Below are positions 1-9,500 of a stretch of 64,000 bases of DNA, piece by piece (position 1 is the stretch's first letter; the number at the start of each line of letters is the position of its first letter). The notes under the pieces were generated by a model. The model saw only the letters and a list, made by a program, of their open reading frames with translations. It searched no databases and was not told where the DNA came from. The stretch spans positions 248,001 to 312,000 of the forward strand of contig NZ_JAEKFI010000002.1 of the NCBI RefSeq assembly GCF_016650635.1. Direction: 5' to 3'. The translations under genes and the position numbers were made by a program. The DNA is from Pseudomonas sp. TH43. Lineage in GTDB: Bacteria; Pseudomonadota; Gammaproteobacteria; Pseudomonadales; Pseudomonadaceae.

Positions 1-148
1 GTGCGTCCCTTTTCGATGTTGGAAGTTGTTGTTGCGTTCAAGTTGGGTACAGATTACTGACGCATCGAACGGGGATAAATCAGTTGAAAGGCGTTTCACT
101 GTCAACCCAAAAGGGACAATCGATATTACTGTTCGAACGCCTTGGGCG

Positions 149-643
149 TCAGCACTGGCCGGCCCCACTCGGCACGTCCAGCCCGACCTTGACCCGGTCC
201 AGCGCCACGATGGTCTTGAACCAGGTGACGTTAGCGTTTTCGGCAAACAGTTTCCGCGCCAGCAGCTGGTACTCCTGCATGCTGGCAACCGTCAACACGA
301 GGACAAAGTCCACTTCGCCGGTGACGTAGTAGCACTGCTGAACTTCGGGTACGGCAAAGTGCGCTTTCATGGCCTCCAGCGCTTCGAGGCTGGTACGTTC
401 GGCCATCACTTCGACAATGATGGTAATCGGTCGCCCTACCGCCGTCGGGTCGACAATGGCGACATTGCCGGTGATGACGCCCGCTTCTTCCATTCGTTTG
501 ATACGGCGCTGAACAGCGGCTGTGCTGAGGTTTACCTGCTCGGCCATCAGGCGCAACGGCGTGGTGTTGTCGCGCTGGACGAGGTCGAGGATGGCCCGGT
601 CGAACTTGTCCAGTGAGTCGAAAGCTGCGAGGTTTTTGGCCAT
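149..643 (-). CDS. Lrp/AsnC-family transcriptional regulator
   Basis: A 164-residue protein with the two-part Lrp/AsnC layout. An N-terminal winged helix-turn-helix (about residues 12-60, FDRAILDLVQRDNTTPLRLMA, then NLSTAAVQRRIKRMEEAGVI) is followed by a RAM/ligand-binding domain (about residues 65-150, containing GNVAIVDPTAVGRP and CYYVTGEVDFVLVL). Family members bind DNA as oligomers and usually respond to an amino acid or related small effector. I place the start at the ATG at 643, because the TTG two codons earlier is less likely. The gene diverges from a lactate-permease-like gene at 766. Two near-identical 17-bp sequences lie between them (652-668 and 703-719), so control of the permease and of itself is a reasonable inference. 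The effector cannot be read from the sequence. Confidence 0.93.
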   Translation of the reverse strand: MAKNLAAFDSLDKFDRAILDLVQRDNTTPLRLMAEQVNLSTAAVQRRIKRMEEAGVITGNVAIVDPTAVGRPITIIVEVMAERTSLEALEAMKAHFAVPEVQQCYYVTGEVDFVLVLTVASMQEYQLLARKLFAENANVTWFKTIVALDRVKVGLDVPSGAGQC

Positions 644-651
644 GGTCAATC

Positions 652-719
652 CGTGAGAAATTTTCTCGAAAACTAGCAGAAAACCGCGACCCTTTATCTG
701 ATCGTGAGAAATATTATCG
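652..719. promoter_or_regulatory. Paired candidate operators between lrp-type gene and permease
   Basis: CGTGAGAAATTTTCTCG at 652-668 and CGTGAGAAATATTATCG at 703-719 differ at two positions and start 51 bp apart, close to five helical turns. The first contains the dyad GAGAAA-T-TTTCTC. Same-face spaced sites in a divergent promoter are typical for Lrp-family regulators. Assignment to the adjacent Lrp protein is inference. Confidence 0.6.
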
Positions 720-765
720 TGCTCGCCGCCTGCATTCGCAGCGACTCACACAGGATTTCATTGGC

Positions 766-2226
766 ATGGTCGCTCTGTTTCATCTTTCTCCCGTCCTGTT
801 GGTCACCGCCATGCTCGTCGTGCTGCGCCGCCCACCCGTACACGCAGCCATCGCAGGCACGTTGTTGGTGGTAGTGCTGTGGCTCGCTGGTATCGCTGAT
901 GCGTGGCAATGGGCGAGCCTGCTCGCCGCCGCCGAAGACACCGTCGTGCTGTTCGCCAGCACCGCTTTCGTGATTGTGCCGGGGCTGGCGTTCGTCATCG
1001 TCATCGAGCGTCTGGGCGTGAATCTGGCCCTGAGCCAATGGGTGCGTTCGCTGGGACTGGGACGCGGCGATCAACTGGTGTTCATCGTTCTCGGACTGGC
1101 ACCGTTGCTGGAAGCCATGACCGGTTTCGGCGTGTCCTTGATCGCCACGGTGCCGTTGCTCTTGAGCCTATTCGAGCGCCGGGTTGCGCTGCGCATTGCC
1201 CTGACCGGCATGGCCATCATGCCGTGGGGAACGTTGGGCCTGGCCACGGTGATCGGCGCCTCGCTGGCTCATCTTGACGCGCGGGCGCTGGCGGCGACTT
1301 CAGCACTGACCAGTGCACCGGTGTTCCTCGTTTTGAGTGCGCTGGCGCTGTTCCTCGCCGGCGTGCGTGAGGCGCGGGAATGGCGCGCGCTGGGTCTGTT
1401 CTGGCTGGTGTTTGTCGGCGTGCTCTACGTGGCGAGTCGCTGGCTGGGGCCGGAAGTCGCCGGTGTCGCGGCGGGACTGCTGACCGCCAGCACCGTTCTG
1501 GCCAGTGGGTTATGGCGTCTGCATCGCCGCAGCAACGGCCACGGTTCAGTGCACTGGCCACGTCAGGCCTGGCCGTATCTGGCGCTGATTGTCAGCATTG
1601 TTGCGTTGAAAACCTTGTGGGCCCTCACCGCCTGGCAGGATCTGTGGGTCGTTCACGGTGCCCAAGTGACCTGGAAACCCCTGGCCTCGCCGGGTGTTGC
1701 CTTGCTGCTGGTGTTGCTCGGGCTGGAACTGCATCGGCGGAAAACACCGCGCTCAACGAGCCCCGACATCAGCCTGCCGGCAGCCTTGGTGGCGCGGGCC
1801 AAGCGACCGCTGCTGACGATTTTTTTCTTCCTGGCGATGTCGCAGATGATGGTCAAGGCCGGATTCCTCGCGGGCCTGATGCAACTGCTCGCCGGCCTGT
1901 CGCCCACCGCAGCAACATCTGTGGTTAGCCTGCTGGGCGCACTGTCGGGTTACATGACCGGATCGAACGTCGGTGGCAACGCGATCTTCATGCCGGCCAT
2001 CGCGATGCTCCCGGACGCCTCGCGCCTGTTGCTGGCGGCGGCACAAAACAGCGCAGCAGGCCATGCCGCCCTGGGCTCGCTGTCGATTGTCATGTTGATT
2101 CTCGGGCTGGCCAAGACCCAAGGCACCGAGGAAGGCGAACTGATCAGGTTCGGCTTCGCACTGGCGTGCCTCAACACCGCGCTGGTGGCGGTGGCCGCAG
2201 GTTTACTCAGTGGCAGGATCGGATAG
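766..2226 (+). CDS. L-lactate permease (LctP)-family transporter
   Basis: A strongly hydrophobic protein of 486 residues, with about a dozen predicted membrane segments from residue 5 to the C-terminus. The motifs EAMTGFGVSL (about residue 122) and SGYMTGSNVGGNAIF (about residue 393) are typical of the LctP family of lactate/glycolate permeases. The protein should sit in the inner membrane and import a small hydroxy-acid or related carboxylate with protons. The reading frame stays open back to 613, but that extension is charged, runs through the promoter region and overlaps the divergent regulator. I therefore choose the ATG at 766, preceded by AGGA at 752-755. At under 500 residues it is shorter than E. 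coli LldP (about 550), so the substrate may differ. Its divergent Lrp-type neighbour suggests substrate- or amino-acid-responsive control. Confidence 0.88.
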   Translation: MVALFHLSPVLLVTAMLVVLRRPPVHAAIAGTLLVVVLWLAGIADAWQWASLLAAAEDTVVLFASTAFVIVPGLAFVIVIERLGVNLALSQWVRSLGLGRGDQLVFIVLGLAPLLEAMTGFGVSLIATVPLLLSLFERRVALRIALTGMAIMPWGTLGLATVIGASLAHLDARALAATSALTSAPVFLVLSALALFLAGVREAREWRALGLFWLVFVGVLYVASRWLGPEVAGVAAGLLTASTVLASGLWRLHRRSNGHGSVHWPRQAWPYLALIVSIVALKTLWALTAWQDLWVVHGAQVTWKPLASPGVALLLVLLGLELHRRKTPRSTSPDISLPAALVARAKRPLLTIFFFLAMSQMMVKAGFLAGLMQLLAGLSPTAATSVVSLLGALSGYMTGSNVGGNAIFMPAIAMLPDASRLLLAAAQNSAAGHAALGSLSIVMLILGLAKTQGTEEGELIRFGFALACLNTALVAVAAGLLSGRIG

Positions 2227-2400
2227 GCACGCGCCAAGTCAGGCTTGCGCGGTTATGAGCTAATAACGCCTTCATTAAACGGTCGTCGAAACGTTGTACT
2301 AGGATAGGATCGTCGTCTGGAAATGTTTTTGCCGGCCATGGAGCTTCACGCCGGTATTCCAGGGACGCGAGTACCCCATTGCAACTCATGGACGAACAAT

Positions 2401-3150
2401 ATGAACTCACACCTGTTCCCGCATATCGGCAAGGTCATCGCCAGCACCGGCAGCCGGCATTTTCCGCGCATGCTGCATGACCTGATCCTCACCCAACTGG
2501 CCGTCGATGCCACCCATATTCGGCAGATGCGTGTCGAGCCGGTGGGCCGTGCCACCCGCCGCAATGAACCCGAACCGTTGAAAGAAGCCGCGTTGCTCGC
2601 CGAAACGGTGTTTTCCGAGCACAACGCAGCGACCGCCCATGACCTGCCGAACCCTGATTCGTCGACAGTCACCGATGCCTCGCAACTGCATCTGACCCGG
2701 CGCAAGGACGGCTACCGCTATGTGATTTCGGTGTATCGCAACGATCAGTCGCAACGTTTTTCCGCGCAGGAGCGCAGCCGCCTGCAAGATATTTCGCCGC
2801 TGCTGCTGCCGATGGTAGAAAAACACATCTGTGCCCTGCAACCGGCCGATCCCGACTGCGAACGCCCGGCCGAGGCCACCGAAGGCTCGGGCATCGAGAC
2901 CCTGCGCCTGCGCTTCAATGAGCGTTTGCAGCAATTGGGGTTGAGCCTGTCGAACCGTGAAAGCGAAGTGTGTATCGGCCTGCTCGCCGGGCGCACGGCC
3001 CCGGAGCTGGCCGAACAGTTGCAGCTCAAGGTCAACACCGTGGAGAGCTACCTCAAGCGCGCCGCGATCAAACTCGGCATCAGCGGGCGACATTCATTGA
3101 TGCGCTGGATGTATTCGCCGCTGGAGACGTCTGCGTCGAGTGCGGCTTGA
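2401..3150 (+). CDS. LuxR-type regulator flanking the lipopeptide cluster (downstream regulator)
   Basis: A 249-residue protein with a C-terminal LuxR/NarL helix-turn-helix (about residues 185-240; LSNRESEVCIGLLAGRTAPE, then NTVESYLKRAAIKLGISGRH). The N-terminal part matches no receiver or known acyl-homoserine-lactone pocket that I recognise. It shares the opening pattern (I-A-S-T-G-x-x-H-F) and the HTH with the regulator at 44540, so the two are paralogues. In Pseudomonas lipopeptide loci (viscosin, massetolide, arthrofactin), one LuxR gene lies upstream of the first NRPS and one beyond the last, and both activate synthesis. This is the beyond-the-last copy, convergent with macB. I take the ATG at 2401 with a weak GGACGA upstream. 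The in-frame ATG at 2323 is possible but adds residues unlike the paralogue. Confidence 0.88.
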   Translation: MNSHLFPHIGKVIASTGSRHFPRMLHDLILTQLAVDATHIRQMRVEPVGRATRRNEPEPLKEAALLAETVFSEHNAATAHDLPNPDSSTVTDASQLHLTRRKDGYRYVISVYRNDQSQRFSAQERSRLQDISPLLLPMVEKHICALQPADPDCERPAEATEGSGIETLRLRFNERLQQLGLSLSNRESEVCIGLLAGRTAPELAEQLQLKVNTVESYLKRAAIKLGISGRHSLMRWMYSPLETSASSAA

Positions 3151-3200
3151 TACACAGGGATTAGCGAGAGCTTCGGTTTTTTTCGGTGTGTCAGTGAGAT

Positions 3201-3366
3201 TCTCCCCCTCACCCCGGCCCTCTCTCCCATAGGGGCGAGGGGGAAAGGGAGCCTGCCTTTGTGCTTTTCAAAATCCGAGTTCGACCCGGTATCCCACATC
3301 GGCGCAACTCGAAAGATCAGCACGCTCAGTCCCCTCGCCCTCCGGGAGAGGGTCAGGGTGAGGGGT
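3201..3366. repeat. REP-like inverted repeat between luxR and macB
   Basis: Arms TCTCCCCCTCACCCCGGCCC (about 3201-3220) and GGGAGAGGGTCAGGGTGAGG (about 3344-3363) are complementary with few mismatches. The core includes gcttttcaaaatccgagttc and cgcaactcga. A longer member of the same family lies at 56230-56473. It separates the convergent luxR and macB ends and may act as a bidirectional transcription stop. Confidence 0.75.
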
Positions 3367-3371
3367 AGCTC

Positions 3372-5330
3372 TTAATCCCGTGCCAACGCTTCAATCGGGT
3401 CAAGTCGCGAGGCGTTGCGCGCCGGGACGAAGCCGAAGACGATGCCGATCAGCGTCGAGCAGATCACCGCCGTGAGCACCGAGGTCAGCGAGAAGACCAT
3501 CTCCCATTCCTTGATAAACAGCGAAAACAGATGCCCGATGGCATACGAGAGCGAAATCCCGATCGCCCCGCCCAACAGACACACCATCACCGCCTCCACC
3601 AGAAACTGCTGACGAATGTCCGACTGCCGCGCGCCCACCGCCATGCGAATGCCGATTTCGCGGGTCCGTTCAGTCACTGACACCAGCATGATATTCATCA
3701 CGCCGATACCGCCGACCACCAACGAAATCACCGCGATCAGTGACAGCAGCAACGCCAGTGAGCGGCTGGTTTTCTGTACCGTCTGCAAGACACTGTCGAG
3801 GTTGTTGGTGAAGAAGTCCTTGCTGCCGTGGCGTTGCAGCAACAATTGCGTGACGTGTTCCTCCACCACCTTGCTCGGCTGGCCGTCCTTCATGCGCACG
3901 CTGATGCTGTCCAGATAACGCTGACCCAACACCCGCCCGGCCGCCGTTTCGTAGGGCACCCAGACGTTAAGGGTCTTGCCCGAGGCAAACAGGCCTTTAT
4001 CCTGCGCCGCCACGCCGATCACCGTGCATGGCAGGTTACCGATCAGAATCACCTGACCCAATGGATCAACATCCTGTCCGAACAGGCGCTGGCGGGTGTT
4101 GTGATCGATCACCACCACCTGCGCCTGGCGCCGCGCATCGCTTTCGCTGAACGGGATGCCCGCCGCCATCTTGATCCCGCGCACCTTGAAATACTGATCG
4201 CTGACACCGTTGACCTGCGCATCCAGATCGATATTGCGATAGCGCAGCAACAGGCTGCGGCCGATCATCGGCGTGGCGCTGTCGACGTAGTACAGCTGAT
4301 TCAGCGCCGTGACATCGGCAGGCGTCAACGTTTCGATGGACGCTGCACGCTTGTCACCGTAACTGCTGCCGGGATAGACATCGATGGTATTGCTGCCGAT
4401 GGCCGCGATGTCCTTGAGCACGTAGTTCTTGGCGCCCTCGCCAACCGCCGAGATCGACACCACCGAGGTGATGCCGATAACAATCCCGAGCATGGTCAGC
4501 AAGGTGCGCATGCGATGGGAAATCAATGCGACCCAGGCCATGCTGAAGGCCTCCTTGAACAGTCCGAGACTGGCGACCAGACGCCGTGAGGCCGTCGCTT
4601 TCGGCGCCACCGGCTCGTCACTGAGCAAGTGCGTGGTGTCACGTTCGTTGGCGCGGTCGCTGAGGATTTCGCCGTCACTGACTTCGATGATGCGCTCGGC
4701 GTTGGCCGCGACTTTCGGGTCATGGGTGACCAGAATCACCGTGTGCCCGGCGGCGTGCAGCTCCAGCAGGATGCGCATCACTTCTTTGCCGCTGGCAGTG
4801 TCCAGCGCGCCGGTCGGCTCGTCGGCGAGGATCACTTCGCCGCCATTCATCAAGGCCCGGGCGATACTAACGCGCTGCTGTTGGCCACCGGACAACTGGC
4901 TCGGACGGTGCGTCAGGTGACCCTCCAGTCCCAGCCGTGCCAACAACTCCTTGGCCCGGGCATGGCGCTGAAGCTGAGGCGTGCCGGCGTAAATCGCTGG
5001 CATCTCGACGTTGTGCATCGCGCTCAAGTGCGGCAGCAAGTGGTAGCGCTGGAAGATGAAACCGAAATAATCGCGGCGCAATTCGGCCAGCGCCTGATTG
5101 TCCAGATCGCGGGTTTCCCGGCCATTGATCTTGTAGCTGCCGGCGGTCGCGTAATCGAGGCACCCGAGGATGTTCATCAGCGTCGACTTACCCGAGCCGG
5201 AGGCGCCGATGATCGCAACCATTTCCCCGGCATTGATCGTCAGGTTGATGTTCTTCAAGGCCAGAAACTCGCGATCGCCGGCGGTGAAACTGCGGGTGAT
5301 ACCGGTGAGCTGTAACAGGGGCTCAGTCAT
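3372..5330 (-). CDS. macB: MacB-type ABC transporter (ATPase-permease fusion)
   Basis: A 652-residue protein. The N-terminal ABC ATPase (about 1-235) has Walker A GASGSGKST, signature LSGGQQQR, Walker B VILADEPTGALD and switch HD. It is followed by a MacB periplasmic core between a first membrane helix (about 275-295) and three C-terminal helices (FtsX fold, containing GGIGVMNIMLVSVTERTREI). MacB drives a periplasmic pump with MacA and an outer-membrane TolC/OprM-type channel. It follows macA with a 2-base gap and ends the NRPS transcription unit. In arthrofactin and related clusters the equivalent pair downstream of the last NRPS exports the lipopeptide. Export of this cluster's product is therefore likely though not shown by sequence alone. 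The length is normal for the family. Confidence 0.96.
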   Translation of the reverse strand: MTEPLLQLTGITRSFTAGDREFLALKNINLTINAGEMVAIIGASGSGKSTLMNILGCLDYATAGSYKINGRETRDLDNQALAELRRDYFGFIFQRYHLLPHLSAMHNVEMPAIYAGTPQLQRHARAKELLARLGLEGHLTHRPSQLSGGQQQRVSIARALMNGGEVILADEPTGALDTASGKEVMRILLELHAAGHTVILVTHDPKVAANAERIIEVSDGEILSDRANERDTTHLLSDEPVAPKATASRRLVASLGLFKEAFSMAWVALISHRMRTLLTMLGIVIGITSVVSISAVGEGAKNYVLKDIAAIGSNTIDVYPGSSYGDKRAASIETLTPADVTALNQLYYVDSATPMIGRSLLLRYRNIDLDAQVNGVSDQYFKVRGIKMAAGIPFSESDARRQAQVVVIDHNTRQRLFGQDVDPLGQVILIGNLPCTVIGVAAQDKGLFASGKTLNVWVPYETAAGRVLGQRYLDSISVRMKDGQPSKVVEEHVTQLLLQRHGSKDFFTNNLDSVLQTVQKTSRSLALLLSLIAVISLVVGGIGVMNIMLVSVTERTREIGIRMAVGARQSDIRQQFLVEAVMVCLLGGAIGISLSYAIGHLFSLFIKEWEMVFSLTSVLTAVICSTLIGIVFGFVPARNASRLDPIEALARD

Positions 5331-5332
5331 GC

Positions 5333-6481
5333 TCAGGCCCCCGCCACATTGGTCAGCGGATCACCGATGACCACGCGATCGCCTTCAGCCAGACCGCCAT
5401 TGATCTGCACTTTGACGTTGTTGTTGATCCCGGTCTGCACATTGCGCGACTGCGCGTGGCCCTTTCCGTCCAGTACACGCACCGGAAAACTGCCGTCGGC
5501 GTTACGTGGCCCGAGCGCCGCCACCGGCACGGTCAGCACCGACTTGGCGGTGTCGAGGACGATACGCACCTGCGCGGTCATCGAAATACGCAGGCGATGG
5601 TCGGGATTCGGCACCTCGAACAGCGCGTTGTAAAACACCGCAGCGCTCTGTTTCGGCGTGCCGGTGGGTGCCGTTTCGAGAAAATTCTGCGGTGCCGGTT
5701 CCGTGCCGCGCAGCTTGGCGTAATAGCGTTTGTCTTCGCCAAGAATGGTGAAATACACCTCCTGCCCCGGCGCAATGTGAATCACATCGGCTTCCGAGAC
5801 TTGCGCCTTGACTGTCATGGTGTCCAGATCTGCCAGCTTCAGCAGGATCGGCGCCAGTTGGTTGGCGATCACCGTCTGCCCTTCCTGCGTGACGACCCCG
5901 ACCACGTCGCCATCGATCGGCGCGACAATCCGTGTGTACGCCAGATTGACCTTGGCCGTGTCGATCTGGATGTGCGCGCTCTTGATCTGCGCATCCAGCG
6001 ACATCAGGTTGGCCTGCTGCACCCGGTAGTTCGACTCGGCGGTTTCAAAATCCTGGCGCGAGATCGACGCATCCTCCTGCAGGTTCTGATAACGCTGGTA
6101 AATCGCCTTGGTCTGCGTGAGCTGGGCTTGCGTGGCGCGTTTCTGCGCTTGCAGGTTTTCCTCATCGACCTGAGCCTGACGCAAGGTGTTTTGCAGCACC
6201 AGCGGATCGATCTCCGCCAGCCACTGACCTTTTTTCACCTTGTCGCCGACCTTGACCTTCAGCGATTTCAGTTGGCCGGAGACCTGCGCACCGACATCAA
6301 CCTGTTTGATCCCTTCGAGCACGCCGGTGGCCAGCACCGCGTTCTCGATGTCATCGCGTTCGACCGTGGCGGTCAGGTACTGCGGCGCCTCTGCCGGTGC
6401 CTGCACCGTGTAAAACACCAACCCCGCCACCACTGCCAACGCCAATCCCATACCGACTTTGCGCCACTTCGACTTTTCCAT
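5333..6481 (-). CDS. macA: MacA-type periplasmic adaptor (membrane fusion protein)
   Basis: A 382-residue protein from the ATG at 6481. It has one N-terminal membrane anchor (about residues 8-26, VGMGLALAVVAGLVFYTVQA), then a split lipoyl/barrel-sandwich domain (VDVGAQVSGQLKSLKVKVGD near residue 60 and IVAPIDGDVVGVVTQEGQTV near 190). An alpha-helical coiled-coil hairpin rich in Q, A and E lies at about 100-175, followed by beta-barrel domains. This is the adaptor that joins MacB to an outer-membrane channel. A TTG at 6493 would add four residues; ATG is preferred. The gene lies 66 bases after the last NRPS gene, separated by a GC-rich stem-loop, and is followed immediately by macB. The missing channel is probably the OprM-type gene at 45539, at the other end of the locus. 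Confidence 0.95.
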   Translation of the reverse strand: MEKSKWRKVGMGLALAVVAGLVFYTVQAPAEAPQYLTATVERDDIENAVLATGVLEGIKQVDVGAQVSGQLKSLKVKVGDKVKKGQWLAEIDPLVLQNTLRQAQVDEENLQAQKRATQAQLTQTKAIYQRYQNLQEDASISRQDFETAESNYRVQQANLMSLDAQIKSAHIQIDTAKVNLAYTRIVAPIDGDVVGVVTQEGQTVIANQLAPILLKLADLDTMTVKAQVSEADVIHIAPGQEVYFTILGEDKRYYAKLRGTEPAPQNFLETAPTGTPKQSAAVFYNALFEVPNPDHRLRISMTAQVRIVLDTAKSVLTVPVAALGPRNADGSFPVRVLDGKGHAQSRNVQTGINNNVKVQINGGLAEGDRVVIGDPLTNVAGA

Positions 6482-6507
6482 AAATAACCACAAGTCCGTT
6501 CAGGATT

Positions 6508-6530
6508 GAGCCCGGCGCGACGCCGGGCTC
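6508..6530 (-). terminator. Stem-loop between last NRPS gene and macA
   Basis: GAGCCCGGCG (6508-6517) and CGCCGGGCTC (6521-6530) form a perfect 10-bp stem with a 3-base loop. In the minus direction no clear T run follows, so it may attenuate or stabilise the message rather than end it. Confidence 0.5.
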
Positions 6531-6547
6531 TGGTAGATAAACAACGA

Positions 6548-9500
6548 TCAGGACAATATTTCGCCCGTTGGCACTTTCAGCCCGTCATGCCACCACGCCG
6601 CGAGACTGAAGACGTTGGGCGCCTTGAGAATCGTGAAATGGTTCCCCGGCCCGTACCACACCGCCAGATCCGCGACCTGGCGCTGCCAGCCCTCGACCAT
6701 CGCCGCCTGCTCGCGCTGATTGCCCCACGCATCCAGCGTCGGATCATCGACCAGCGCCAGGCGCACCGGCCCGGTATAGGCCAGTTGTGGTTGATAGACC
6801 GTGCGCAGTGCCGTGGCGAAGGTGCGAACCGGGCCATGCATCGCATCAGGCGCGGCGCGCTCCGACAGCACGCCGGCCTGCACCACGCCGGCATGCAGCA
6901 AGTGCATTTGCGTGGCGTCATCGGCCTCGGCGAACGTCTGCGGATCAATCTCCAGCGACTTGCCACTGGACAGTTGCAGCGTCTCGATCAAGCGCTCCAG
7001 CGCCGCCGTAGCGGTGTACGGTTTGCCCGCCGAGCCGTTGCCGCCCGGCGCCTCGCTGTCGATCAACGTCAGTGATGCCACCTCCCGCCCGGCCGCTTGC
7101 AACTGCGCCGCCATGGCATGCGCCACCCAACCGCCGAACGAATGGCCGATCAAATGCACCGCACCTTGCGGGTACAACTGCTCGATGGCTTGCAGGTAGA
7201 ACGCCGCTGCAGCCTCGACCTGACTGTGCGGCACACTGTTGCCGTCCAGCCCGCGCGGTTGCAGACCAATGATCGGCCACTCCGGGCCGATTGCTTCGGT
7301 GAGGTGAATGAACCCGGTGACGCTGTCACCCGCCCCCGGCACACAGAAAATCGGCGCATGACCAAGGTGCCCGGTCTGGATCGTCAGCAGCGGCTGATAC
7401 ACCGCTGCTGCTGGCGCGACTACAGCCTCAAGCGCCTGTGTGATGGCTTGTCCCAGCGCCTGAATATCCGGGTTTTTCATCATGCTGCGGTGATCACCGG
7501 GAATGTCGATGCACTGCAGCAGACGGCTGTCGAAGCGCTCCTCCCAGCCGCGTGTCGGGCTTGGCACAGACTGGCCCTCCATCAATGCCTGAGCGCGGAA
7601 CAGATGAATCGTCTGGCTGGCCGGGCTTACCCGGTAATGCGCCAAGGCCAGGCGATGCGCCGCTTCACGATCGAAGTAATGCCAGGCATCGGCCGTGCTG
7701 ACCGTCGCCAGTTCCGGATCGGTCAGTTGCTGATCCTGGCAACGCTGGAACAGCGCGTGGAAATCCAGTTGTTCGATGTCGGCTTCCAGTGCCTGCACTG
7801 CCGCCAGCGCGGCGGCGCCTTCTGCACCGCGCATCATCGAACGCCCCCGGCAATGCCCCAGTAACTGGCGCTTGTCGAGATCCTTGCCGCTCCACATTGC
7901 CTTGTCCTGAGCCAGTGAATTGGGTGCGTAGCTGTCGAGCATGCCGATGAAGTCGACCAGTTGGTCCTGGCCAAGCAATTGCTGGGCAACTTCATGCGCC
8001 AGCACGCCGCCGAACGACCATCCCGCCAGACGATACGGCCCGTTTGGCTGCACCGATCGGATGATCCCGGCCATCCGCCTGGCCATGCATTCGATTGTGC
8101 GTAGCTGTGGCTGACCCAGCGGCACGCCGGGCAGGCCATAAATCGCAAACTCGCCGCCAATGTGCTGCGCCAGCGTCGGGAAATACACGTCGCGGCCACT
8201 GAATTCATGAACCAGGAACAGCGGAGTGCCACGCTCCCCGGCACGCACTACGACCAACCCCTCCGGTTGCCCGGCGACCTCGCCCCGACCGAGCAATGCG
8301 GCGGCCGACTCGATACTCGGGTGCTGGAACAATTCGGCCAGCGACACGTGCAATCCGCCGCGTTGCAGCAGATTGACCAACCGCACCGCGAGCAAAGAAT
8401 GCCCACCCAATTCGAAGAAGTTGTCGTGACGACCGACCTGCTCGACGCCAAGCACTTCGGCCCAGATCCGCGCCATCGCAGTTTCAACCTCGCCTTGCGG
8501 CGCCACATAAGGACGGTTGATCACTGCGTCTGCGCCCGGCTCTGGCAAGGCCTTGCGGTCGACCTTGTCGTTGGGGGTCAGCGGCAATGCCTCGAGCACC
8601 ACGTAGGCGCCGGGCACCATGTATGCCGGCAAACGCTCCAGCACATGGGCGCGCAAGACGTCCAGGTCTGGCGCCTGCAGCCCGGCCCGCACGGTGTACC
8701 AGGCCACCAGACGTTCATCGCGGACCATCACCACGGCTTCGCGAATGGCCGGGTGTTCGATCAGCCGCGCTTCGATTTCACCCGGCTCCAGACGCAAGCC
8801 GCGCAGCTTGATCTGGAAGTCATTGCGCCCGAGGAATTCCAGATCACCGTCGTTGTTGTAGCGCGCCATGTCGCCGGTGCGGTACAGGCGATCACCCGGC
8901 ACGAAAGGACTGTCGATAAAACGCTCGGCCTGCATGTCAGGCAGTGCGTGATAACCACGCGCCACACCCACGCCGCCGATGTGCAACTGGCCGCTGACAC
9001 CCTGTGGCACCGGTTGATCGTGCGCATCGAGAACGTACAAGCGCGTATTGCTCAGCGCTTTGCCGATCGGCACCCCGTTGTGCGGCACCGGCTGATCCGG
9101 CTCAAGCGTCCAGCCGGTGCTGTCGACCGTGGTTTCAGTCGGGCCGTAAACGTTATGCAACCGTACCCACGGCAGGCGATCACGCACCTGACGCGCCAGC
9201 GCCGCACTGAGCTCGCCGCCACCGTTGAGCACATCGGTGAGGCTGGTGCACTGGCTGACATCATCCTGTTCGATGAAGTCCTGCAGCAGCGCCGGTACAA
9301 ACTTGACCACCGTCACTTGATGCTCGCGAATCGCCTGCACCACATAAGCCGAATCGCGGTTGCCATCGGGCCGCGCCAGTACCAGACGCAGGCCGGAACA
9401 CAGCGGCCAGAAGATCTCCCACACCGAACTGTCGAAGCTGAACGGTGCCTTTTGCAGCAACGCACCGTGTTCGGTCGGCGGACTGAGCTGCGACCCCCAA

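Noticed and set aside
5..120. GTCCCTTTT near 5 and AAAAGGGAC near 111 as an inverted repeat at the left edge
   Set aside because: Only nine bases with a gap of about 100. The neighbouring gene outside the window is unknown, and chance is likely.
613..765. Extended N-terminus for the lactate-permease-like protein
   Set aside because: The extra 51 residues are charged, overlap the start of the divergent regulator and cover both operator-like repeats.
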